From contig NZ_CP034660.1 of assembly GCF_003971255.1 (NCBI RefSeq), positions 3,038,001-3,102,000 on the forward strand: 64,000 bases of DNA, given 5' to 3'. The translations under genes were made by a program, and so were the position numbers. Position 1 is the stretch's first letter. Each line of letters starts with the position of its first letter. This stretch comes from Colwellia sp. Arc7-635. GTDB lineage: Bacteria > Pseudomonadota > Gammaproteobacteria > Enterobacterales > Alteromonadaceae. The notes beneath the pieces were generated by a model, which ran no database searches, was not told the DNA's origin, and saw nothing but the letters and a program-made list of their open reading frames with translations. Positions 18,222 to 27,701 of the stretch are shown in pieces.

Positions 18222-18696
18222 ACTAAAAACCTCTTTTAAGAAAATCACACCTAGAATAGATGAACGTAGATTAAATATCATAAAGAGCTCGATGCACAAT
18301 AATAAGAATCTATAACCGCCAGTGAGTAATTACAGTATGAAGGCTCACGTAAAAGTCACTCGGTTGTGCAATTGTATAGAATTCATCTATCGACACAATC
18401 TTTTATTAGCCATCAGGCTATTGAAAGCAAATCACTATTTTAAATAGTCCTATTGTTACAGCTTATTATTGCAGCTGATTGCTGCAGTTTATTGTTGATA
18501 ACACATAGGCTATTTCATCATTCGAACATTCATTGTTAATTAGCGATAAAAGCTTGGCTTGAACAAGGCGACTACTCATTAAGCTGTCTATAAAGCCGTT
18601 TTAGATCAAAGTTTTTCCGTTAAACTTTCGATAAAATAGTGTCAGTTAGAAAAGTATAAAAAAACTAACCTTTCATCTACCGACAAGAGCAAGCTA
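18222..18696. other. Intergenic region with degenerate 13-bp repeats
   Basis: About 475 bases between divergent genes. Near 18451-18500 there are three to four loose copies of a 13-base unit of the type ATTGNTGCAGNTT. No gene or terminator is visible. Confidence 0.4.
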
Positions 18697-19035
18697 ATGA
18701 CGATGAATAACTCACTACAAAACCCACACCAAGATAGTGTTTCTTTTGGTAATGTATACATCATGACCCATTCAATTTTCTCAAATATGATCAGAATCGG
18801 TTGTACGCCTTGTGACACAAAAGACTACGCAGAGTCACTATCAGAAAAAAGCCCTGGTCACTATGATCTGTTTTACTCTTTACCTTGTAATAACCCATGT
18901 CAGGTTAAGAAACAAATGAGTGAACATTTTAGTAAAAACAACTACATCAATGAATTTTATGAAGTTTCTCCGCAAGCGGCAAAAAGTATATTAACAAGAG
19001 AAGTCATGAGAATACCGTCTTTAAGCTGCCATTAA
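18697..19035 (+). CDS. Stand-alone T5orf172/GIY-YIG-like domain protein
   Basis: A 112-residue protein that is almost entirely one domain resembling T5orf172, a GIY-YIG-related nuclease-like fold. Visible elements are FGNVYIMTHS (the GIY/VYI strand), MIRIGCTPCD (the YIG-like strand, here RIG), then LSEKSPGHYDLFYSLPC and the helix VKKQMSEHFSK before NEFYEVSPQAAKSIL, an order that follows the family consensus. The arginine normally following the T-P segment is absent, so nuclease activity is uncertain. ATG codons at 18697 and 18703 both fit. It stands alone; no restriction or recombination gene is adjacent. Confidence 0.65.
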   Translation: MTMNNSLQNPHQDSVSFGNVYIMTHSIFSNMIRIGCTPCDTKDYAESLSEKSPGHYDLFYSLPCNNPCQVKKQMSEHFSKNNYINEFYEVSPQAAKSILTREVMRIPSLSCH

Positions 19036-19405
19036 AGAGCGTAGAACGCTAGCTAAAAGCAAGTCAGACAAAATTGAAATGAATAACAACTAGTTTTTAC
19101 CCGCGCTCAACGATAAAACCTAATAGCAGATGCTAGTGATAAAAAGTTCCCTCTTCGAGACAACAAAGGCAGCTAAAAAATAGTTCGTCAATTACTATCA
19201 GTGGTTCTGTCAACCACACGTTTAACGACCCTGTTTGATTTTTTTCTGGTTTTTCTGCGGAAAAATCAGCTGTTTTTATGTGCTGTATTCATATAGAATC
19301 GCCCTGTAACATTTACAGCATAAAGTTTTTCAAACGAGAAAGTCTCCTTCTGTAAAATTTAACTCGCTCGACCTTCCTATTCCTTTCTAAAATGACCCAA
19401 TATAA
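19036..19405. other. Intergenic region upstream of the MYG1-family gene
   Basis: 370 bases without a supported gene. A hairpin-forming segment, 9-bp stem CTGGTTTTT/AAAAATCAG with loop CTGCGG, lies at about 19246-19269. Nothing else stands out. Confidence 0.4.
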
Positions 19406-20287
19406 ATGACTCAAATGAATGATATAACGATAGCAACGCACAACGGTAATTTTCATGCAGACGATGTTTTTAGTATCGCTGCACTTAAGCATGTTTTCCC
19501 TGCTTTCAATCTGATACGCACCCGTGATTTAGATATTATCGCTAAAGCTGATCTTGTGATCGATGTTGGCGGTGAATATGACGCAGAGGCAGGACGTTTT
19601 GATCACCATCAACGCGGTGGAGCCGGTGCGCGCGAAAATGGCATTCCTTATTCTTCATTTGGTTTAATTTGGCAAAAATACGGTGTAGAAATATGCCAAG
19701 GTAGCGAAGAAGTCGCAAATTCAGTTGATGCTGGTTTAGTATCGACTATCGACGCTATTGATTGTGGGCATGTTGAAGGCGTTGCTCAGGGTATAAGCCT
19801 TAGCCAAACTATTTCAATGTTTAATCCGACTTGGCAAGAAGATAGTCATTTTGACACTTGCTTTGATGAAGCCGTTGATTTTGCAGCCCGTGTACTAACT
19901 CGCTTTATTGCATCAGCCGCTGGTGGTATTAGCGCGAGATCAATTGTTGCTGAAGCCATTGAAAAAGCAGAAGACCCGCGAGTAATCGTCTTAGAAAAAT
20001 ACACACCATGGAAAAGAACCGTACACGCTTTATCTGACCAAGCTTTGTACATGGTATATCCGTCAGATTCTGGTCAATGGCGTATTCAAACCGTACCTGT
20101 TGAACCCGGTTCATTTGAAGACAGAAAATCTTTGCCTCAACCATGGGCTGGATTATCTAATCAGGCGTTACAAGAAGCTACAGGTATTGAAGATGCAATG
20201 TTCTGCCATAATGGTTTATTCATTGCGGGTGCTGAATCATTTGAAAGCACAATGAAAATGGCTGCTATCGCCCTGCAAGCCGAATAG
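19406..20287 (+). CDS. MYG1/UPF0160 family protein
   Basis: A 293-residue protein of the MYG1 family, DHH-phosphoesterase-like metalloenzymes; eukaryotic MYG1 is a 3'-5' RNA exonuclease, while the bacterial role is not settled. Metal-binding motifs are visible: THNGNFHADDVF (residues 11-22), DLVIDVGGEYD with the DxG aspartate, and RFDHHQRGG, the DHH-like motif. The C-terminal half contains WRIQTVPVEPGSFEDRKSLP and FCHNGLFIAGAESFE, both typical of the family. It has no signal peptide. It is monocistronic, followed by a structured palindrome. Confidence 0.85.
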   Translation: MTQMNDITIATHNGNFHADDVFSIAALKHVFPAFNLIRTRDLDIIAKADLVIDVGGEYDAEAGRFDHHQRGGAGARENGIPYSSFGLIWQKYGVEICQGSEEVANSVDAGLVSTIDAIDCGHVEGVAQGISLSQTISMFNPTWQEDSHFDTCFDEAVDFAARVLTRFIASAAGGISARSIVAEAIEKAEDPRVIVLEKYTPWKRTVHALSDQALYMVYPSDSGQWRIQTVPVEPGSFEDRKSLPQPWAGLSNQALQEATGIEDAMFCHNGLFIAGAESFESTMKMAAIALQAE

Positions 20288-20306
20288 AATAACGATAGTA
20301 AGCTAA

Positions 20307-20354
20307 AAGGCATTAATCCGCTTAGTGAGCAGCGCTGCTCGCAATTAATGCCTT
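20307..20354. terminator. Nested hairpin after the MYG1 gene
   Basis: An outer 11-bp stem (AAGGCATTAAT at 20307-20317 with 20344-20354) encloses a perfect 14-bp palindrome GAGCAGCGCTGCTC (20327-20340). It sits between convergent genes and probably helps terminate transcription, but no T-run follows on either strand. Confidence 0.5.
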
Positions 20355-20530
20355 ACAATACAAAAACCTATCCTGAATAAAAATTAAGTTCAGGTTCTGA
20401 TACAAGCTAAATATCTACATCTAATCACATGTTTGATACTTTTAATTTATCAGTTTTAATTTATCGGTTTTACTCTAAAATATTAGTCTGAAGACTCAAA
20501 TAAAAAGCACCTGGAAACCTTGGCTTAAAA

Positions 20531-21313
20531 TCAGCCTACAGCCTTTAATTTCATAATATTTAAAAATAACCTCGGGTCAATAATTTCAGCAAGCATGACC
20601 TTATCAGGCAAGCAGTCGTCATCAACATAGTCGACAAAATCGCCAGCAGAATCAAAAACTAAAATATCTAGCGCTAGTCGGTCCATGCCATACAAACCTC
20701 GGTGGATCATATCAGCAGAAAAAACCAGTAAATCGCCAGCTGCTAAGTTAATTTTTTTTCCTGTGCTTAGGTCGTCACTACTGAGCCTGCCCTTTTCTTC
20801 TTCACGGACATTAAATTCTTCTTCATTGTCCCAGCGTTTATGAGTTCCTGGCACTAACTCCATGCCAAGCTCATCAAATAATGGCACGCGAAGGTGTAAG
20901 ACCTGTGTCTCTTGAATCGCTAGCTTTTGCCCTTCAACATCATGATCATACTGACAATCTCGATGCCAAAAATCTTTTTGCTTTGGATTAACCGGATTAA
21001 AAAATAGTTGAGTATTCATAAAGGCGGGGTTATTGGCAATAACAGTATCAACAATCTTCATGACCTTTTTTGAACTAATAAAGTTAAAAAGCTTTACTCT
21101 GTCAGGACTTGCTAAATATTGACTGCCGGTGATTAAAGAAGAATTAAACGCCTCCTCTTGATAGAACTTAGCATTATCTTGTTGCCACAATTGATGAAAT
21201 TTTAAGACTACCGCTCTCAATGATGATATTTCGTCTGCGTCAAAATAATCTCGAATAACAAAGTAACCTTGCTGCTCGTAATCCCGCTGCAATTGACTCA
21301 AATCGTCTGCCAT
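20531..21313 (-). CDS. Phytanoyl-CoA dioxygenase (PhyH) family protein
   Basis: A 260-residue Fe(II)/2-oxoglutarate dioxygenase of the PhyH superfamily, which hydroxylates varied small molecules; the substrate is unknown. The iron site reads H-x-D in FWHRDCQYDHD (near residue 119), with the distal histidine in FSADMIHRGLYGMDRLALDILVFD, where the arginine after it would bind 2-oxoglutarate. The N-terminus QRDYEQQGYFVIRDYF is typical. No signal peptide is seen and the gene is monocistronic. The upstream region holds a 208-bp TIR element. Confidence 0.85.
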   Translation of the reverse strand: MADDLSQLQRDYEQQGYFVIRDYFDADEISSLRAVVLKFHQLWQQDNAKFYQEEAFNSSLITGSQYLASPDRVKLFNFISSKKVMKIVDTVIANNPAFMNTQLFFNPVNPKQKDFWHRDCQYDHDVEGQKLAIQETQVLHLRVPLFDELGMELVPGTHKRWDNEEEFNVREEEKGRLSSDDLSTGKKINLAAGDLLVFSADMIHRGLYGMDRLALDILVFDSAGDFVDYVDDDCLPDKVMLAEIIDPRLFLNIMKLKAVG

Positions 21314-21462
21314 TAATACCTACTGCCTCTACTTATTATAATACCTGATAATGCTATTAGCTGCCCAACACTGAAATAAAAAGCGCTATCTCAGGCAAAT
21401 TACATCTTATTAAAAAGTGTGCCATTTAGCTTTTATTTCAGCAATCATGAAAGCTGAAATTA

Positions 21463-21670
21463 TACCAAATGTAATAAATTATTGATCAATTTTAAGCGCG
21501 GATAAATGGTTCAAGAACAAGGCGCTTGATTGATTCTTACATGGATGTAAGTCATTAGCGCAATGCAGGAGCATATTGCCGAGTAATAGCGGGCTATTGG
21601 GATTGAAAGCAACACAGTTATTGACGATTTAAACCGCCTTAAAAAGATCGATTGCTTATTTCAATTGGTA
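21463..21670. mobile_element. 208-bp MITE-like element with TA duplication
   Basis: A non-coding element with imperfect terminal inverted repeats: TACCAAATGTAATAA at the left matches the complement of the right end, TACCAATTGAAATAA, and the similarity extends over about 34 bases. It is flanked by TA on both sides (21461-21462, 21671-21672). The right junction overlaps a palindrome at 21663-21680. Size, TA target and TACC ends resemble the 311-bp element at 8078, suggesting a related mobilising transposase. It lies in the 821-base gap between phyH and the transglycosylase gene. Confidence 0.7.
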
Positions 21671-21747
21671 TAATACCAATTCAATAAAATTTATTCGCTA
21701 TTAAAGCTATAATTTTTGGCAATAATTTAAGGCTTTATTCTAGAGTG

Positions 21748-21773
21748 TTTTTCTTAGGTATTTTTCTTAGGTA
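21748..21773. repeat. Tandem repeat, 13 bp x 2
   Basis: TTTTTCTTAGGTA occurs twice in direct succession. The surrounding AT-rich DNA has no supported gene. Confidence 0.8.
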
Positions 21774-22077
21774 TTAGTCTTAACTTTATCATGCGTTTGC
21801 GATTTAATATCTAATGATATTGTTTCGAACTGTGGTGTGGTTAATGATTTTTTCTTTTAAATATACCTTCTCGTGCTGACAAAAAATTAACATTAACAAT
21901 ATCAGTAACTGAGCCCTTTCGCTGTTGTCATTAAAGAGTGCTAATAGATCAGAAAAACAGAGCAATTTGAGATAACTCACTGAGCATATTTTTACTTTTT
22001 TCACTCTAAGTATGATTTAAAGATTGTTATCGGAGTAAAATTTAGCGATGGTACTCGTACTGATATTTTATTGTAAA

Positions 22078-22110
22078 TTTCCGTTTAATTTCCATTTGAT
22101 TTCCGTTTAA
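22078..22110. repeat. Tandem repeat, 11 bp x 3, upstream of the transglycosylase gene
   Basis: Three exact-length units, TTTCCGTTTAA, TTTCCATTTGA and TTTCCGTTTAA, end 24 bases before the start codon at 22135. The 11-base period puts the copies on one face of the helix. Confidence 0.8.
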
Positions 22111-22134
22111 ATTATAACTAAGGACTCATCATTT

Positions 22135-23421
22135 ATGCACTCTTCCAATCATCTTATAAAAAAAGTAAGTAAATTTTTTCATTACCGAAAACTTCTCACT
22201 GTAAGCGCATTTCTTCCCTTATTGGCTCAAGCAAGCATTGCCGATGAAAATTTCCAACAATGTAAAGTCAATTTAGCCGAACGAGCCCAAAGCGCAGGAT
22301 TTTCATCTTATATAACCGAAACAGTTATCGACGGTATTGCTCCGATTGAACGCGTTATCGCGCTAGATAAAAAACAACCTGAATTCACCCAAACCTTTGA
22401 GCAATATATTAAGACTAGAGTCAGCACTTATCACTTGCGCGTAGGTAGAGAAAAACTAATACAAAACAAAGAATTATTTGATGATTTAGAAAAAAAATAC
22501 GGTATCCCACGTCAATACTTAGTCTCATTCTGGGGCTTAGAAACCGTTTTTGGTAAACACAAAGGTAAAATGTCGGTTCTCAACTCATTGGCAACACTGG
22601 CCTGTGATCAACGCCGCAGTGAGTTTTTCACCTTAGAGCTATTAAATTTATTCACTTTAATAGACACTGAAAAAGTATCGTTAGAGCAACTAAAAGGTTC
22701 TTGGGCCGGTGCCATGGGTCATATGCAATTTATGCCAACGGCATTCTTACAATATGCAATTGACGCCGATAATGACGGTAAAGTCGATATTTGGCAGAGT
22801 GAAGCTGACGCCTTAACAACAGCCGCCAATTATTTAAATAAAATCGGTTGGCAGTCGAAAGAACGTTGGGGAAGAGAAGTTAAACTACCAGAAAACTTTG
22901 CTTTTGATAAAGTCGCTTTTGACCAATATTATCCACTGAGTTATTTCCAACAACTAGGCGTACTAAAAACAGACAGCAAACCATTGTCTAATTATGACAT
23001 TAAGGCTGAGTTGTTTCTCCCTTCAGGTCATAAAGGGCCAGCATTTTTGTTATACCCTAACTTCAATGTCATTATGAAATGGAACCTTTCAAAAAGTTAT
23101 GCTTTGTCGGTTGGTATTTTGGCGAACAAATTAGTCGGGGCTAAAGGTGTTGAATTTTTACAAAAATCGCCAACACAGGAAAAGCCTTACAGTATTGTTC
23201 AAATGAAAAATCTACAAAGCCAACTTAATACCTTAGGATTTGAAACCGGTGAACCCGATGGTATCTGGGGACCGAAAAGTAGAGATGCTATTCGCTCATT
23301 TCAACTACAGCACGCGCTTATCGCTGACGGTTATCCCAATAAAACGGTATTTTCAACGATTGAGTCGGTCATCAGCAAAGCTGAAGTTATTGCACCTAAG
23401 CTCAATCAAGCCAGCGAGTAG
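22135..23421 (+). CDS. Lytic murein transglycosylase (MltB-type) with peptidoglycan-binding domain
   Basis: A 428-residue periplasmic enzyme that cleaves the MurNAc-GlcNAc bond with formation of 1,6-anhydroMurNAc. An N-terminal signal peptide (hydrophobic LLTVSAFLPLLAQAS, residues 19-35) is followed by an SLT_2 domain (about residues 40-330). The catalytic glutamate is in YLVSFWGLETVFGKHKG; SWAGAMGHMQFMPTAFLQYA and DADNDGKVDIWQS are hallmark motifs. The C-terminal 70 residues (QSQLNTLGFETGEPDGIWGP to FQLQHAL) form a PG_binding_1 domain. No lipobox is present, so it is probably soluble, unlike E. coli MltB. It is monocistronic, with an 11-bp triple repeat just upstream. Confidence 0.9.
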   Translation: MHSSNHLIKKVSKFFHYRKLLTVSAFLPLLAQASIADENFQQCKVNLAERAQSAGFSSYITETVIDGIAPIERVIALDKKQPEFTQTFEQYIKTRVSTYHLRVGREKLIQNKELFDDLEKKYGIPRQYLVSFWGLETVFGKHKGKMSVLNSLATLACDQRRSEFFTLELLNLFTLIDTEKVSLEQLKGSWAGAMGHMQFMPTAFLQYAIDADNDGKVDIWQSEADALTTAANYLNKIGWQSKERWGREVKLPENFAFDKVAFDQYYPLSYFQQLGVLKTDSKPLSNYDIKAELFLPSGHKGPAFLLYPNFNVIMKWNLSKSYALSVGILANKLVGAKGVEFLQKSPTQEKPYSIVQMKNLQSQLNTLGFETGEPDGIWGPKSRDAIRSFQLQHALIADGYPNKTVFSTIESVISKAEVIAPKLNQASE

Positions 23422-23616
23422 ATAAGCCACTTTTATGTTTAGATAAAACTAAGATAAGAGACAAGGTGAGTAAGTCAGTGATAAAAATTTATTGATGAAC
23501 GGTTCTCATTAATAAATTTAATATTATGGCAAAGTACATAAAAGTAGAGTCTGTTTACTCATTAGTTTCTCTACTTTTCATTCTGACCATTAAAGTACAC
23601 AGCTTGAGTGTTGAAT

Positions 23617-24396
23617 ATGTTATTTGAAATAGTATTTCTGTTTCTCGCCGGCCTTTTTGGCGGAGTACTTAACTCCATTGCAGGTGGTGGAAGTTTCATT
23701 ACCTTCCCTGCACTTATCTTTGTTGGTATACCTCCTATTGTGGCAAATGCAACCAACACATTTGCTTCTTGCGCTGGCTATATGAGTGGCACTTATGCTT
23801 TTCGTAAAGAGCTCTCCCAACATAAAGGCGGTCTGCTGAGAATTGTAATCATCAGTCTATTGGGTGGCGCTTCTGGTGCTTGGTTATTACTGCAAACACC
23901 TGAAGCCGTATTTCGCGATGCTATTCCGTGGTTATTACTATTTGCTACCGTGCTCTTTATTTTTGGTGGACAGATCAATACTCTCCTGAAAAATATAACC
24001 AAAAAACATCAACATGCTTCAGCCATCGGTGCCGTTTTATTAACTGTATTATTATTGGCAGTGTCTGCTTATGGCGGCTTTTTCAATGCAGGGCTAGGTA
24101 TCGTAGTATTGAGCTATTTGGCATTAGCAGGCTTCACTAATATCAATACGATGAACGGATTAAAGTTACTAATCTCTTCAACCATTTCACTCATTGCCAT
24201 CGTTCTGTTCATTTATAACGATGTCATTGCTTGGTACCAAGGCGTAATCGTACTATCTGGCACCTTAGTCGGAGGTTATGTAGCGGCAGATTTATCACGA
24301 AAAATGCCCCAAAAGCATGTCAGGCGCTTTGTTATTCTCGCCAGCATCGCCACCACCGTATATTTCTTTTATGATATTTACCTAAGCTCTAGATAA
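23617..24396 (+). CDS. TSUP-family (TauE/SafE) membrane transporter
   Basis: A 259-residue integral membrane protein with about eight hydrophobic helices, belonging to the TSUP family that exports sulfite, sulfoacetate or related anions. The duplicated family motif is visible early as AGLFGGVLNSIAGGGSFITFPAL and again in the second half as SAYGGFFNAGLGIVVLSYLAL. The ATG at 23617 is taken as start; a GTG at 23608 is in frame and neither has a strong Shine-Dalgarno. The substrate cannot be told, and no sulfur-metabolism gene is adjacent. Confidence 0.85.
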   Translation: MLFEIVFLFLAGLFGGVLNSIAGGGSFITFPALIFVGIPPIVANATNTFASCAGYMSGTYAFRKELSQHKGGLLRIVIISLLGGASGAWLLLQTPEAVFRDAIPWLLLFATVLFIFGGQINTLLKNITKKHQHASAIGAVLLTVLLLAVSAYGGFFNAGLGIVVLSYLALAGFTNINTMNGLKLLISSTISLIAIVLFIYNDVIAWYQGVIVLSGTLVGGYVAADLSRKMPQKHVRRFVILASIATTVYFFYDIYLSSR

Positions 24397-24902
24397 GGCG
24401 CGCTTGGTATTCAAGTAAAATCAATAGCTTACACAGTTAATAACATTCATAGTTCGGTTGTTAATATTGCTTAAACAACGCATCAACTTTTCAAAGTAGC
24501 TCTATCAGATAAGCAACAACAGGTTAGCGCGGTTAACTTTTAGGTGCCCAAGTAGAGCTTTTATTTTTATCGTATTATTTAATTATCAATATAAAAGACC
24601 ATAGGCTTATGTTAGCTAAAAACGTGTTAGTTTAAAGCGGCTAAAATTAAAAATCAGTACCTGTATTTTGATTAAAAATAGCCCTACTTAATTCATCACT
24701 AAGTTATTTTCCGCCACTAAACTGCTATTTCAAACAAGCTTAACGTTCATTAGCATATCGGCTTATCAACATTAATTTGATCTTCACCTGATAAAAACGC
24801 ACAATCCTGGGCTGAGCTATAAGAGTGGGCTTTAAACTCAACGCAAAGCTCATAAAACAAAGCATCAGCATGCCGTAATAGTAAGTAATCAGAGTAGAAA
24901 TC
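24397..24902. other. Intergenic region before the SPOUT methyltransferase gene
   Basis: 506 AT-rich bases between two plus-strand genes. I see no convincing gene, terminator or repeat. Confidence 0.4.
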
Positions 24903-25460
24903 ATGGATCCAAAAATACAACTTAGTAAAGAAGAGCTCAGAGAAAATAAGCTGACTCGAGATGAATATTTGTCAAAGCCTAAAATTCCTTTAGTGGTGGT
25001 ATTAGACAACGTCACTAACAGCTACAACATTGGCGCATTCATTCGTTTGGCTGATGCTTTTGCTATCGAAAAAGTCATTGTATGCGGCGCTGGTGCGCTC
25101 ACTATTTCAGATAAGAAAATGAAAAAGGCCTCAAGAAACGAAGCTAAATGGGTTTGTGTTGAATATAGTGATAGCACAATTTCAAGTTTACAAACCTTAT
25201 CAGACGATGGCTATTCCATCTTCAGTGTTGAGTTATGCCGAGAGTCTGTTGATTATACTAAGGTAACTTATCCAGAAAAGTCAGTTTTAGTCTTGGGTAA
25301 TGAGCGCAAAGGTGTGAGCGAAGACGCATTAAAGTTCAGCCAACAGCAAATACACATTCCTATGTTTGGTATGGGTAATTCGTTAAATGTTTCGACCGCA
25401 GGTGCTATTGTTCTAGCAGAATGTGCTAATCAAATTAGAACTAGCCAAGCTCAAAGCTAA
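24903..25460 (+). CDS. TrmH/SpoU-family RNA 2'-O-methyltransferase
   Basis: A 185-residue SPOUT-superfamily methyltransferase that would transfer a methyl group from S-adenosylmethionine to a ribose 2'-OH of tRNA or rRNA. Motif 1 is NSYNIGAFIRLADAF (asparagine and arginine conserved), motif 2 VLVLGNERKGVSE, and motif 3 IPMFGMGNSLNVSTAGAIVLAE, the trefoil-knot cofactor site. Only a short charged N-terminal extension precedes the catalytic domain, so the RNA target (TrmH, RlmB or TrmL type) cannot be decided. Downstream is a 10-bp AGCTAAGTTA repeat. Confidence 0.85.
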   Translation: MDPKIQLSKEELRENKLTRDEYLSKPKIPLVVVLDNVTNSYNIGAFIRLADAFAIEKVIVCGAGALTISDKKMKKASRNEAKWVCVEYSDSTISSLQTLSDDGYSIFSVELCRESVDYTKVTYPEKSVLVLGNERKGVSEDALKFSQQQIHIPMFGMGNSLNVSTAGAIVLAECANQIRTSQAQS

Positions 25461-25482
25461 GTTAAGCTAAGTTAAGTTAAGA
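25456..25482. repeat. Tandem repeat AGCTAAGTTA x 2 plus AGTTAAG
   Basis: Two 10-base units and a half unit overlap the end of the SPOUT methyltransferase gene (stop at 25458-25460) and run into the spacer. Confidence 0.7.
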
Positions 25483-25663
25483 AAATACCATTACGCATGT
25501 CAAAATACAGGTACAACAAATAGCATTCTGTCTGGCATAAAAACACCTTCTCAGCTCACTTCATACATGTCGAGAAATCATTAAATTTTTTGATTAGTGA
25601 AATCAACACCTGTTAAAGTGAGTGATAACTTTTCTTATAACCACGCCAATAAAAGGACCTAAC

Positions 25664-26272
25664 GTGATCAGAATTTCATTACTCATTATTACCGTATTAA
25701 TGTCGTTGCAACTGCTCGCAGCGAATACTAAAGGGCAATATATTCAGCCTAATAATTTATCGCCTAAAGTGCGCATTGAAACCTCAATGGGTAATATTAT
25801 CCTTGAGCTTAATCGTTATAAAGCTGAAATTACCGTTAATAACTTTTTAGGATACATAACACGAGGGCAATACGATAAAACATTGATCCACCGTGTTGAG
25901 GAAGGTTATCTCATTCAAGGGGGCGGTTTTATGACTGACTATACCGATGTCGAACCAGACGAGCCTATATTTAATGAGTCAGGCAACGGGCTAAAAAATA
26001 AAGAAGGTACTATTGCGATGGCTAAACAGTTAAGTGATGCACATTCTGCCACGAATCAGTTCTTTATTAACTTAAATGACAATAGCAATTTAGACCCCGG
26101 GCGTTCATGGGGCTATGCTGTTTTTGGCGAAGTGATAGAAGGATATGAAATACTAAAAGCAATGGCGTTAGTAGAAGTTGGTTATAGCGAAGAATTAGGC
26201 TATACAACAGTACCGAAAAAAATGATCACGATAATAAGAATGGTTATTCTTGATGAAGAGAATGACGCTTAA
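25664..26272 (+). CDS. Periplasmic cyclophilin-type peptidyl-prolyl isomerase
   Basis: A 202-residue peptidyl-prolyl cis-trans isomerase of the bacterial cyclophilin type (PpiA/PpiB-like). The GTG at 25664 is chosen because AAGGA lies 8 bases upstream and the protein then begins with a signal peptide (IRISLLIITVLMSLQLLAA). Domain landmarks are VRIETSMGNIILELN, LIHRVEEGYLIQGGG with the catalytic arginine in the family's F/H-R position, TIAMAKQLSDAHSATNQFFINL and YAVFGEVIEGYEIL. The substrate-pocket phenylalanine/glutamine (NQFFI) is intact. It probably assists folding of exported proteins. A bidirectional terminator separates it from convergent mscS. Confidence 0.9.
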   Translation: MIRISLLIITVLMSLQLLAANTKGQYIQPNNLSPKVRIETSMGNIILELNRYKAEITVNNFLGYITRGQYDKTLIHRVEEGYLIQGGGFMTDYTDVEPDEPIFNESGNGLKNKEGTIAMAKQLSDAHSATNQFFINLNDNSNLDPGRSWGYAVFGEVIEGYEILKAMALVEVGYSEELGYTTVPKKMITIIRMVILDEENDA

Positions 26273-26370
26273 TTGATATATTTGACAGAACTATTATGCT
26301 TTTTCATTGTTTCACCAAAGGTGAATTAAAAAATAATTAAGTAAAGAGCCACCAAATTCAGAAAATAAAA

Positions 26371-26407
26371 AAAGGCAGCCAAGCTAAAGTAAGCTCAGGC
26401 TGCCTTT
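26371..26407. terminator. Bidirectional terminator between the cyclophilin gene and mscS
   Basis: A perfect 10-bp stem AAAGGCAGCC/GGCTGCCTTT (26371-26380 with 26398-26407) has A-rich DNA on the left and TTATTATTTTT on the right, serving both convergent genes. Confidence 0.85.
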
Positions 26408-26424
26408 ATTATTTTTACTAGCTA

Positions 26425-27240
26425 TTAGCTATCTTTATGAATATGAACATCCATTTGTGGGAAAGGAATATTCAATCCTTCAGCACCAAAAGTTTTATAT
26501 ACTTTCTCATTCATTTCAAAGTATACGCCCCAGTAATCTGGCGCATTTACCCATGCTCTAACAGCAAAGTTCACTGAACTGTCTGCTAATGCTGAAACAG
26601 CGATAACAACTTCAGGATCTTTTAAAATACGTGCATCTTCATCACATAAACGTTTGATAACAGCTCGGGCTTTATCCAAGTCATCACCGTAACCAACGCC
26701 AATAGTCCAATCAACACGTCTTTTTGGCTCAGTTGAATAGTTAACCATTGATGAAGTCGATAAGCCACCATTAGGAATAATGATAGTTTTGTTATCAGGC
26801 GTTTTCAAAATAGTATTGAAAATCTGAATTTGAGAAACCGAACCTGTGTAACCCTGTGCTTCTATAACATCACCAACTTTAAATGGTTTGAAAAGCAGAA
26901 TCATCACACCGCCAGCAAAGTTCTGTAGCGTACCAGACATTGCCAAACCTACGGCTAAACCAGCAGCACCAAGGATAGCGATAAACGAAGTCATTTCAAT
27001 GCCTAACATACCAAGCACAGTAATAACTAACATTACTCTTAACAGACCATTAACAATGCCTGTTAGGAAAGGCATTAACGATGGATCTGTACCCGCTTTA
27101 GTTAATGCACCTTTTACTACGCGATTAAGAACGCTTATTACCAATCCACCAATGATCCATACCAGGATCGCACCAATCAATTTCGGTCCGTAAAGGACTG
27201 CCATGGCCGTCATTTGGTCAATAATTTCTTCTGTATTCAT
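26425..27240 (-). CDS. mscS: Small-conductance mechanosensitive channel MscS
   Basis: A 271-residue inner-membrane channel that opens on membrane tension to release solutes during hypo-osmotic shock. Three membrane helices are visible: residues 17-37, 63-85 and the pore-lining TM3 ILGAAGLAVGLAMSGTLQNFAGGVMI, with its alanine/glycine packing pattern. The beta domain begins FKPFKVGDVIEAQGYTGSV, and IPNGGLSTSSMVNYST and FPQMDVHIH are conserved family landmarks. Length and sequence correspond to E. coli MscS (286). It is monocistronic. Confidence 0.92.
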   Translation of the reverse strand: MNTEEIIDQMTAMAVLYGPKLIGAILVWIIGGLVISVLNRVVKGALTKAGTDPSLMPFLTGIVNGLLRVMLVITVLGMLGIEMTSFIAILGAAGLAVGLAMSGTLQNFAGGVMILLFKPFKVGDVIEAQGYTGSVSQIQIFNTILKTPDNKTIIIPNGGLSTSSMVNYSTEPKRRVDWTIGVGYGDDLDKARAVIKRLCDEDARILKDPEVVIAVSALADSSVNFAVRAWVNAPDYWGVYFEMNEKVYKTFGAEGLNIPFPQMDVHIHKDS

Positions 27241-27701
27241 ATTTTTTCCCTGATTTATTTATAGAGTTTTAAGTAGGTTTAAACCTATTGATTTTTGCTC
27301 TATTTAATTTTTTGTCATTTATATAACGTGACTTTACTTGATTAATTCCTGCAAGTTAAAAGTCACAGTACGTAATATAGGATAAAAGTGATAATTTTTC
27401 TTAAAAATTTTCGCTCAATAGCCTATATCTGCTGTATTCCATGAATTATTTACTTAAATAAAATCTAAATGACGATAATTTAGCCTTATTCAGCAGAAAT
27501 ATAATGCTTCGAATGACAAATAACAAACAATTAAAAGAGAGTTAGAAGAGAGCTAACAAGGAAATATTGACTACAAATTTTGAACAAAAAACTTAAGTGC
27601 TGTAAATAAAAAACCAAGACAATCAGACCCAATAGGTCATGACTGCCTAACGTATTATTCATTAGCTAGACTTACGCTAATATCGTTCGCTTCTACATGT
27701 C
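27241..27701. other. Intergenic region between mscS and the helical-protein gene
   Basis: 461 bases with no supported gene. The A-rich stretch near 27580-27620 contains a weak 4-bp hairpin (GACC-N5-GGTC) only. Confidence 0.4.

Noticed and set aside
21804-22004. 66-residue minus-strand open frame
   Set aside because: No ribosome-binding site, no recognisable domain, AT-rich intergenic composition next to repeats.
24740-25015. 91-residue minus-strand open frame
   Set aside because: Overlaps the 5' end of the well-supported SPOUT methyltransferase gene on the opposite strand.
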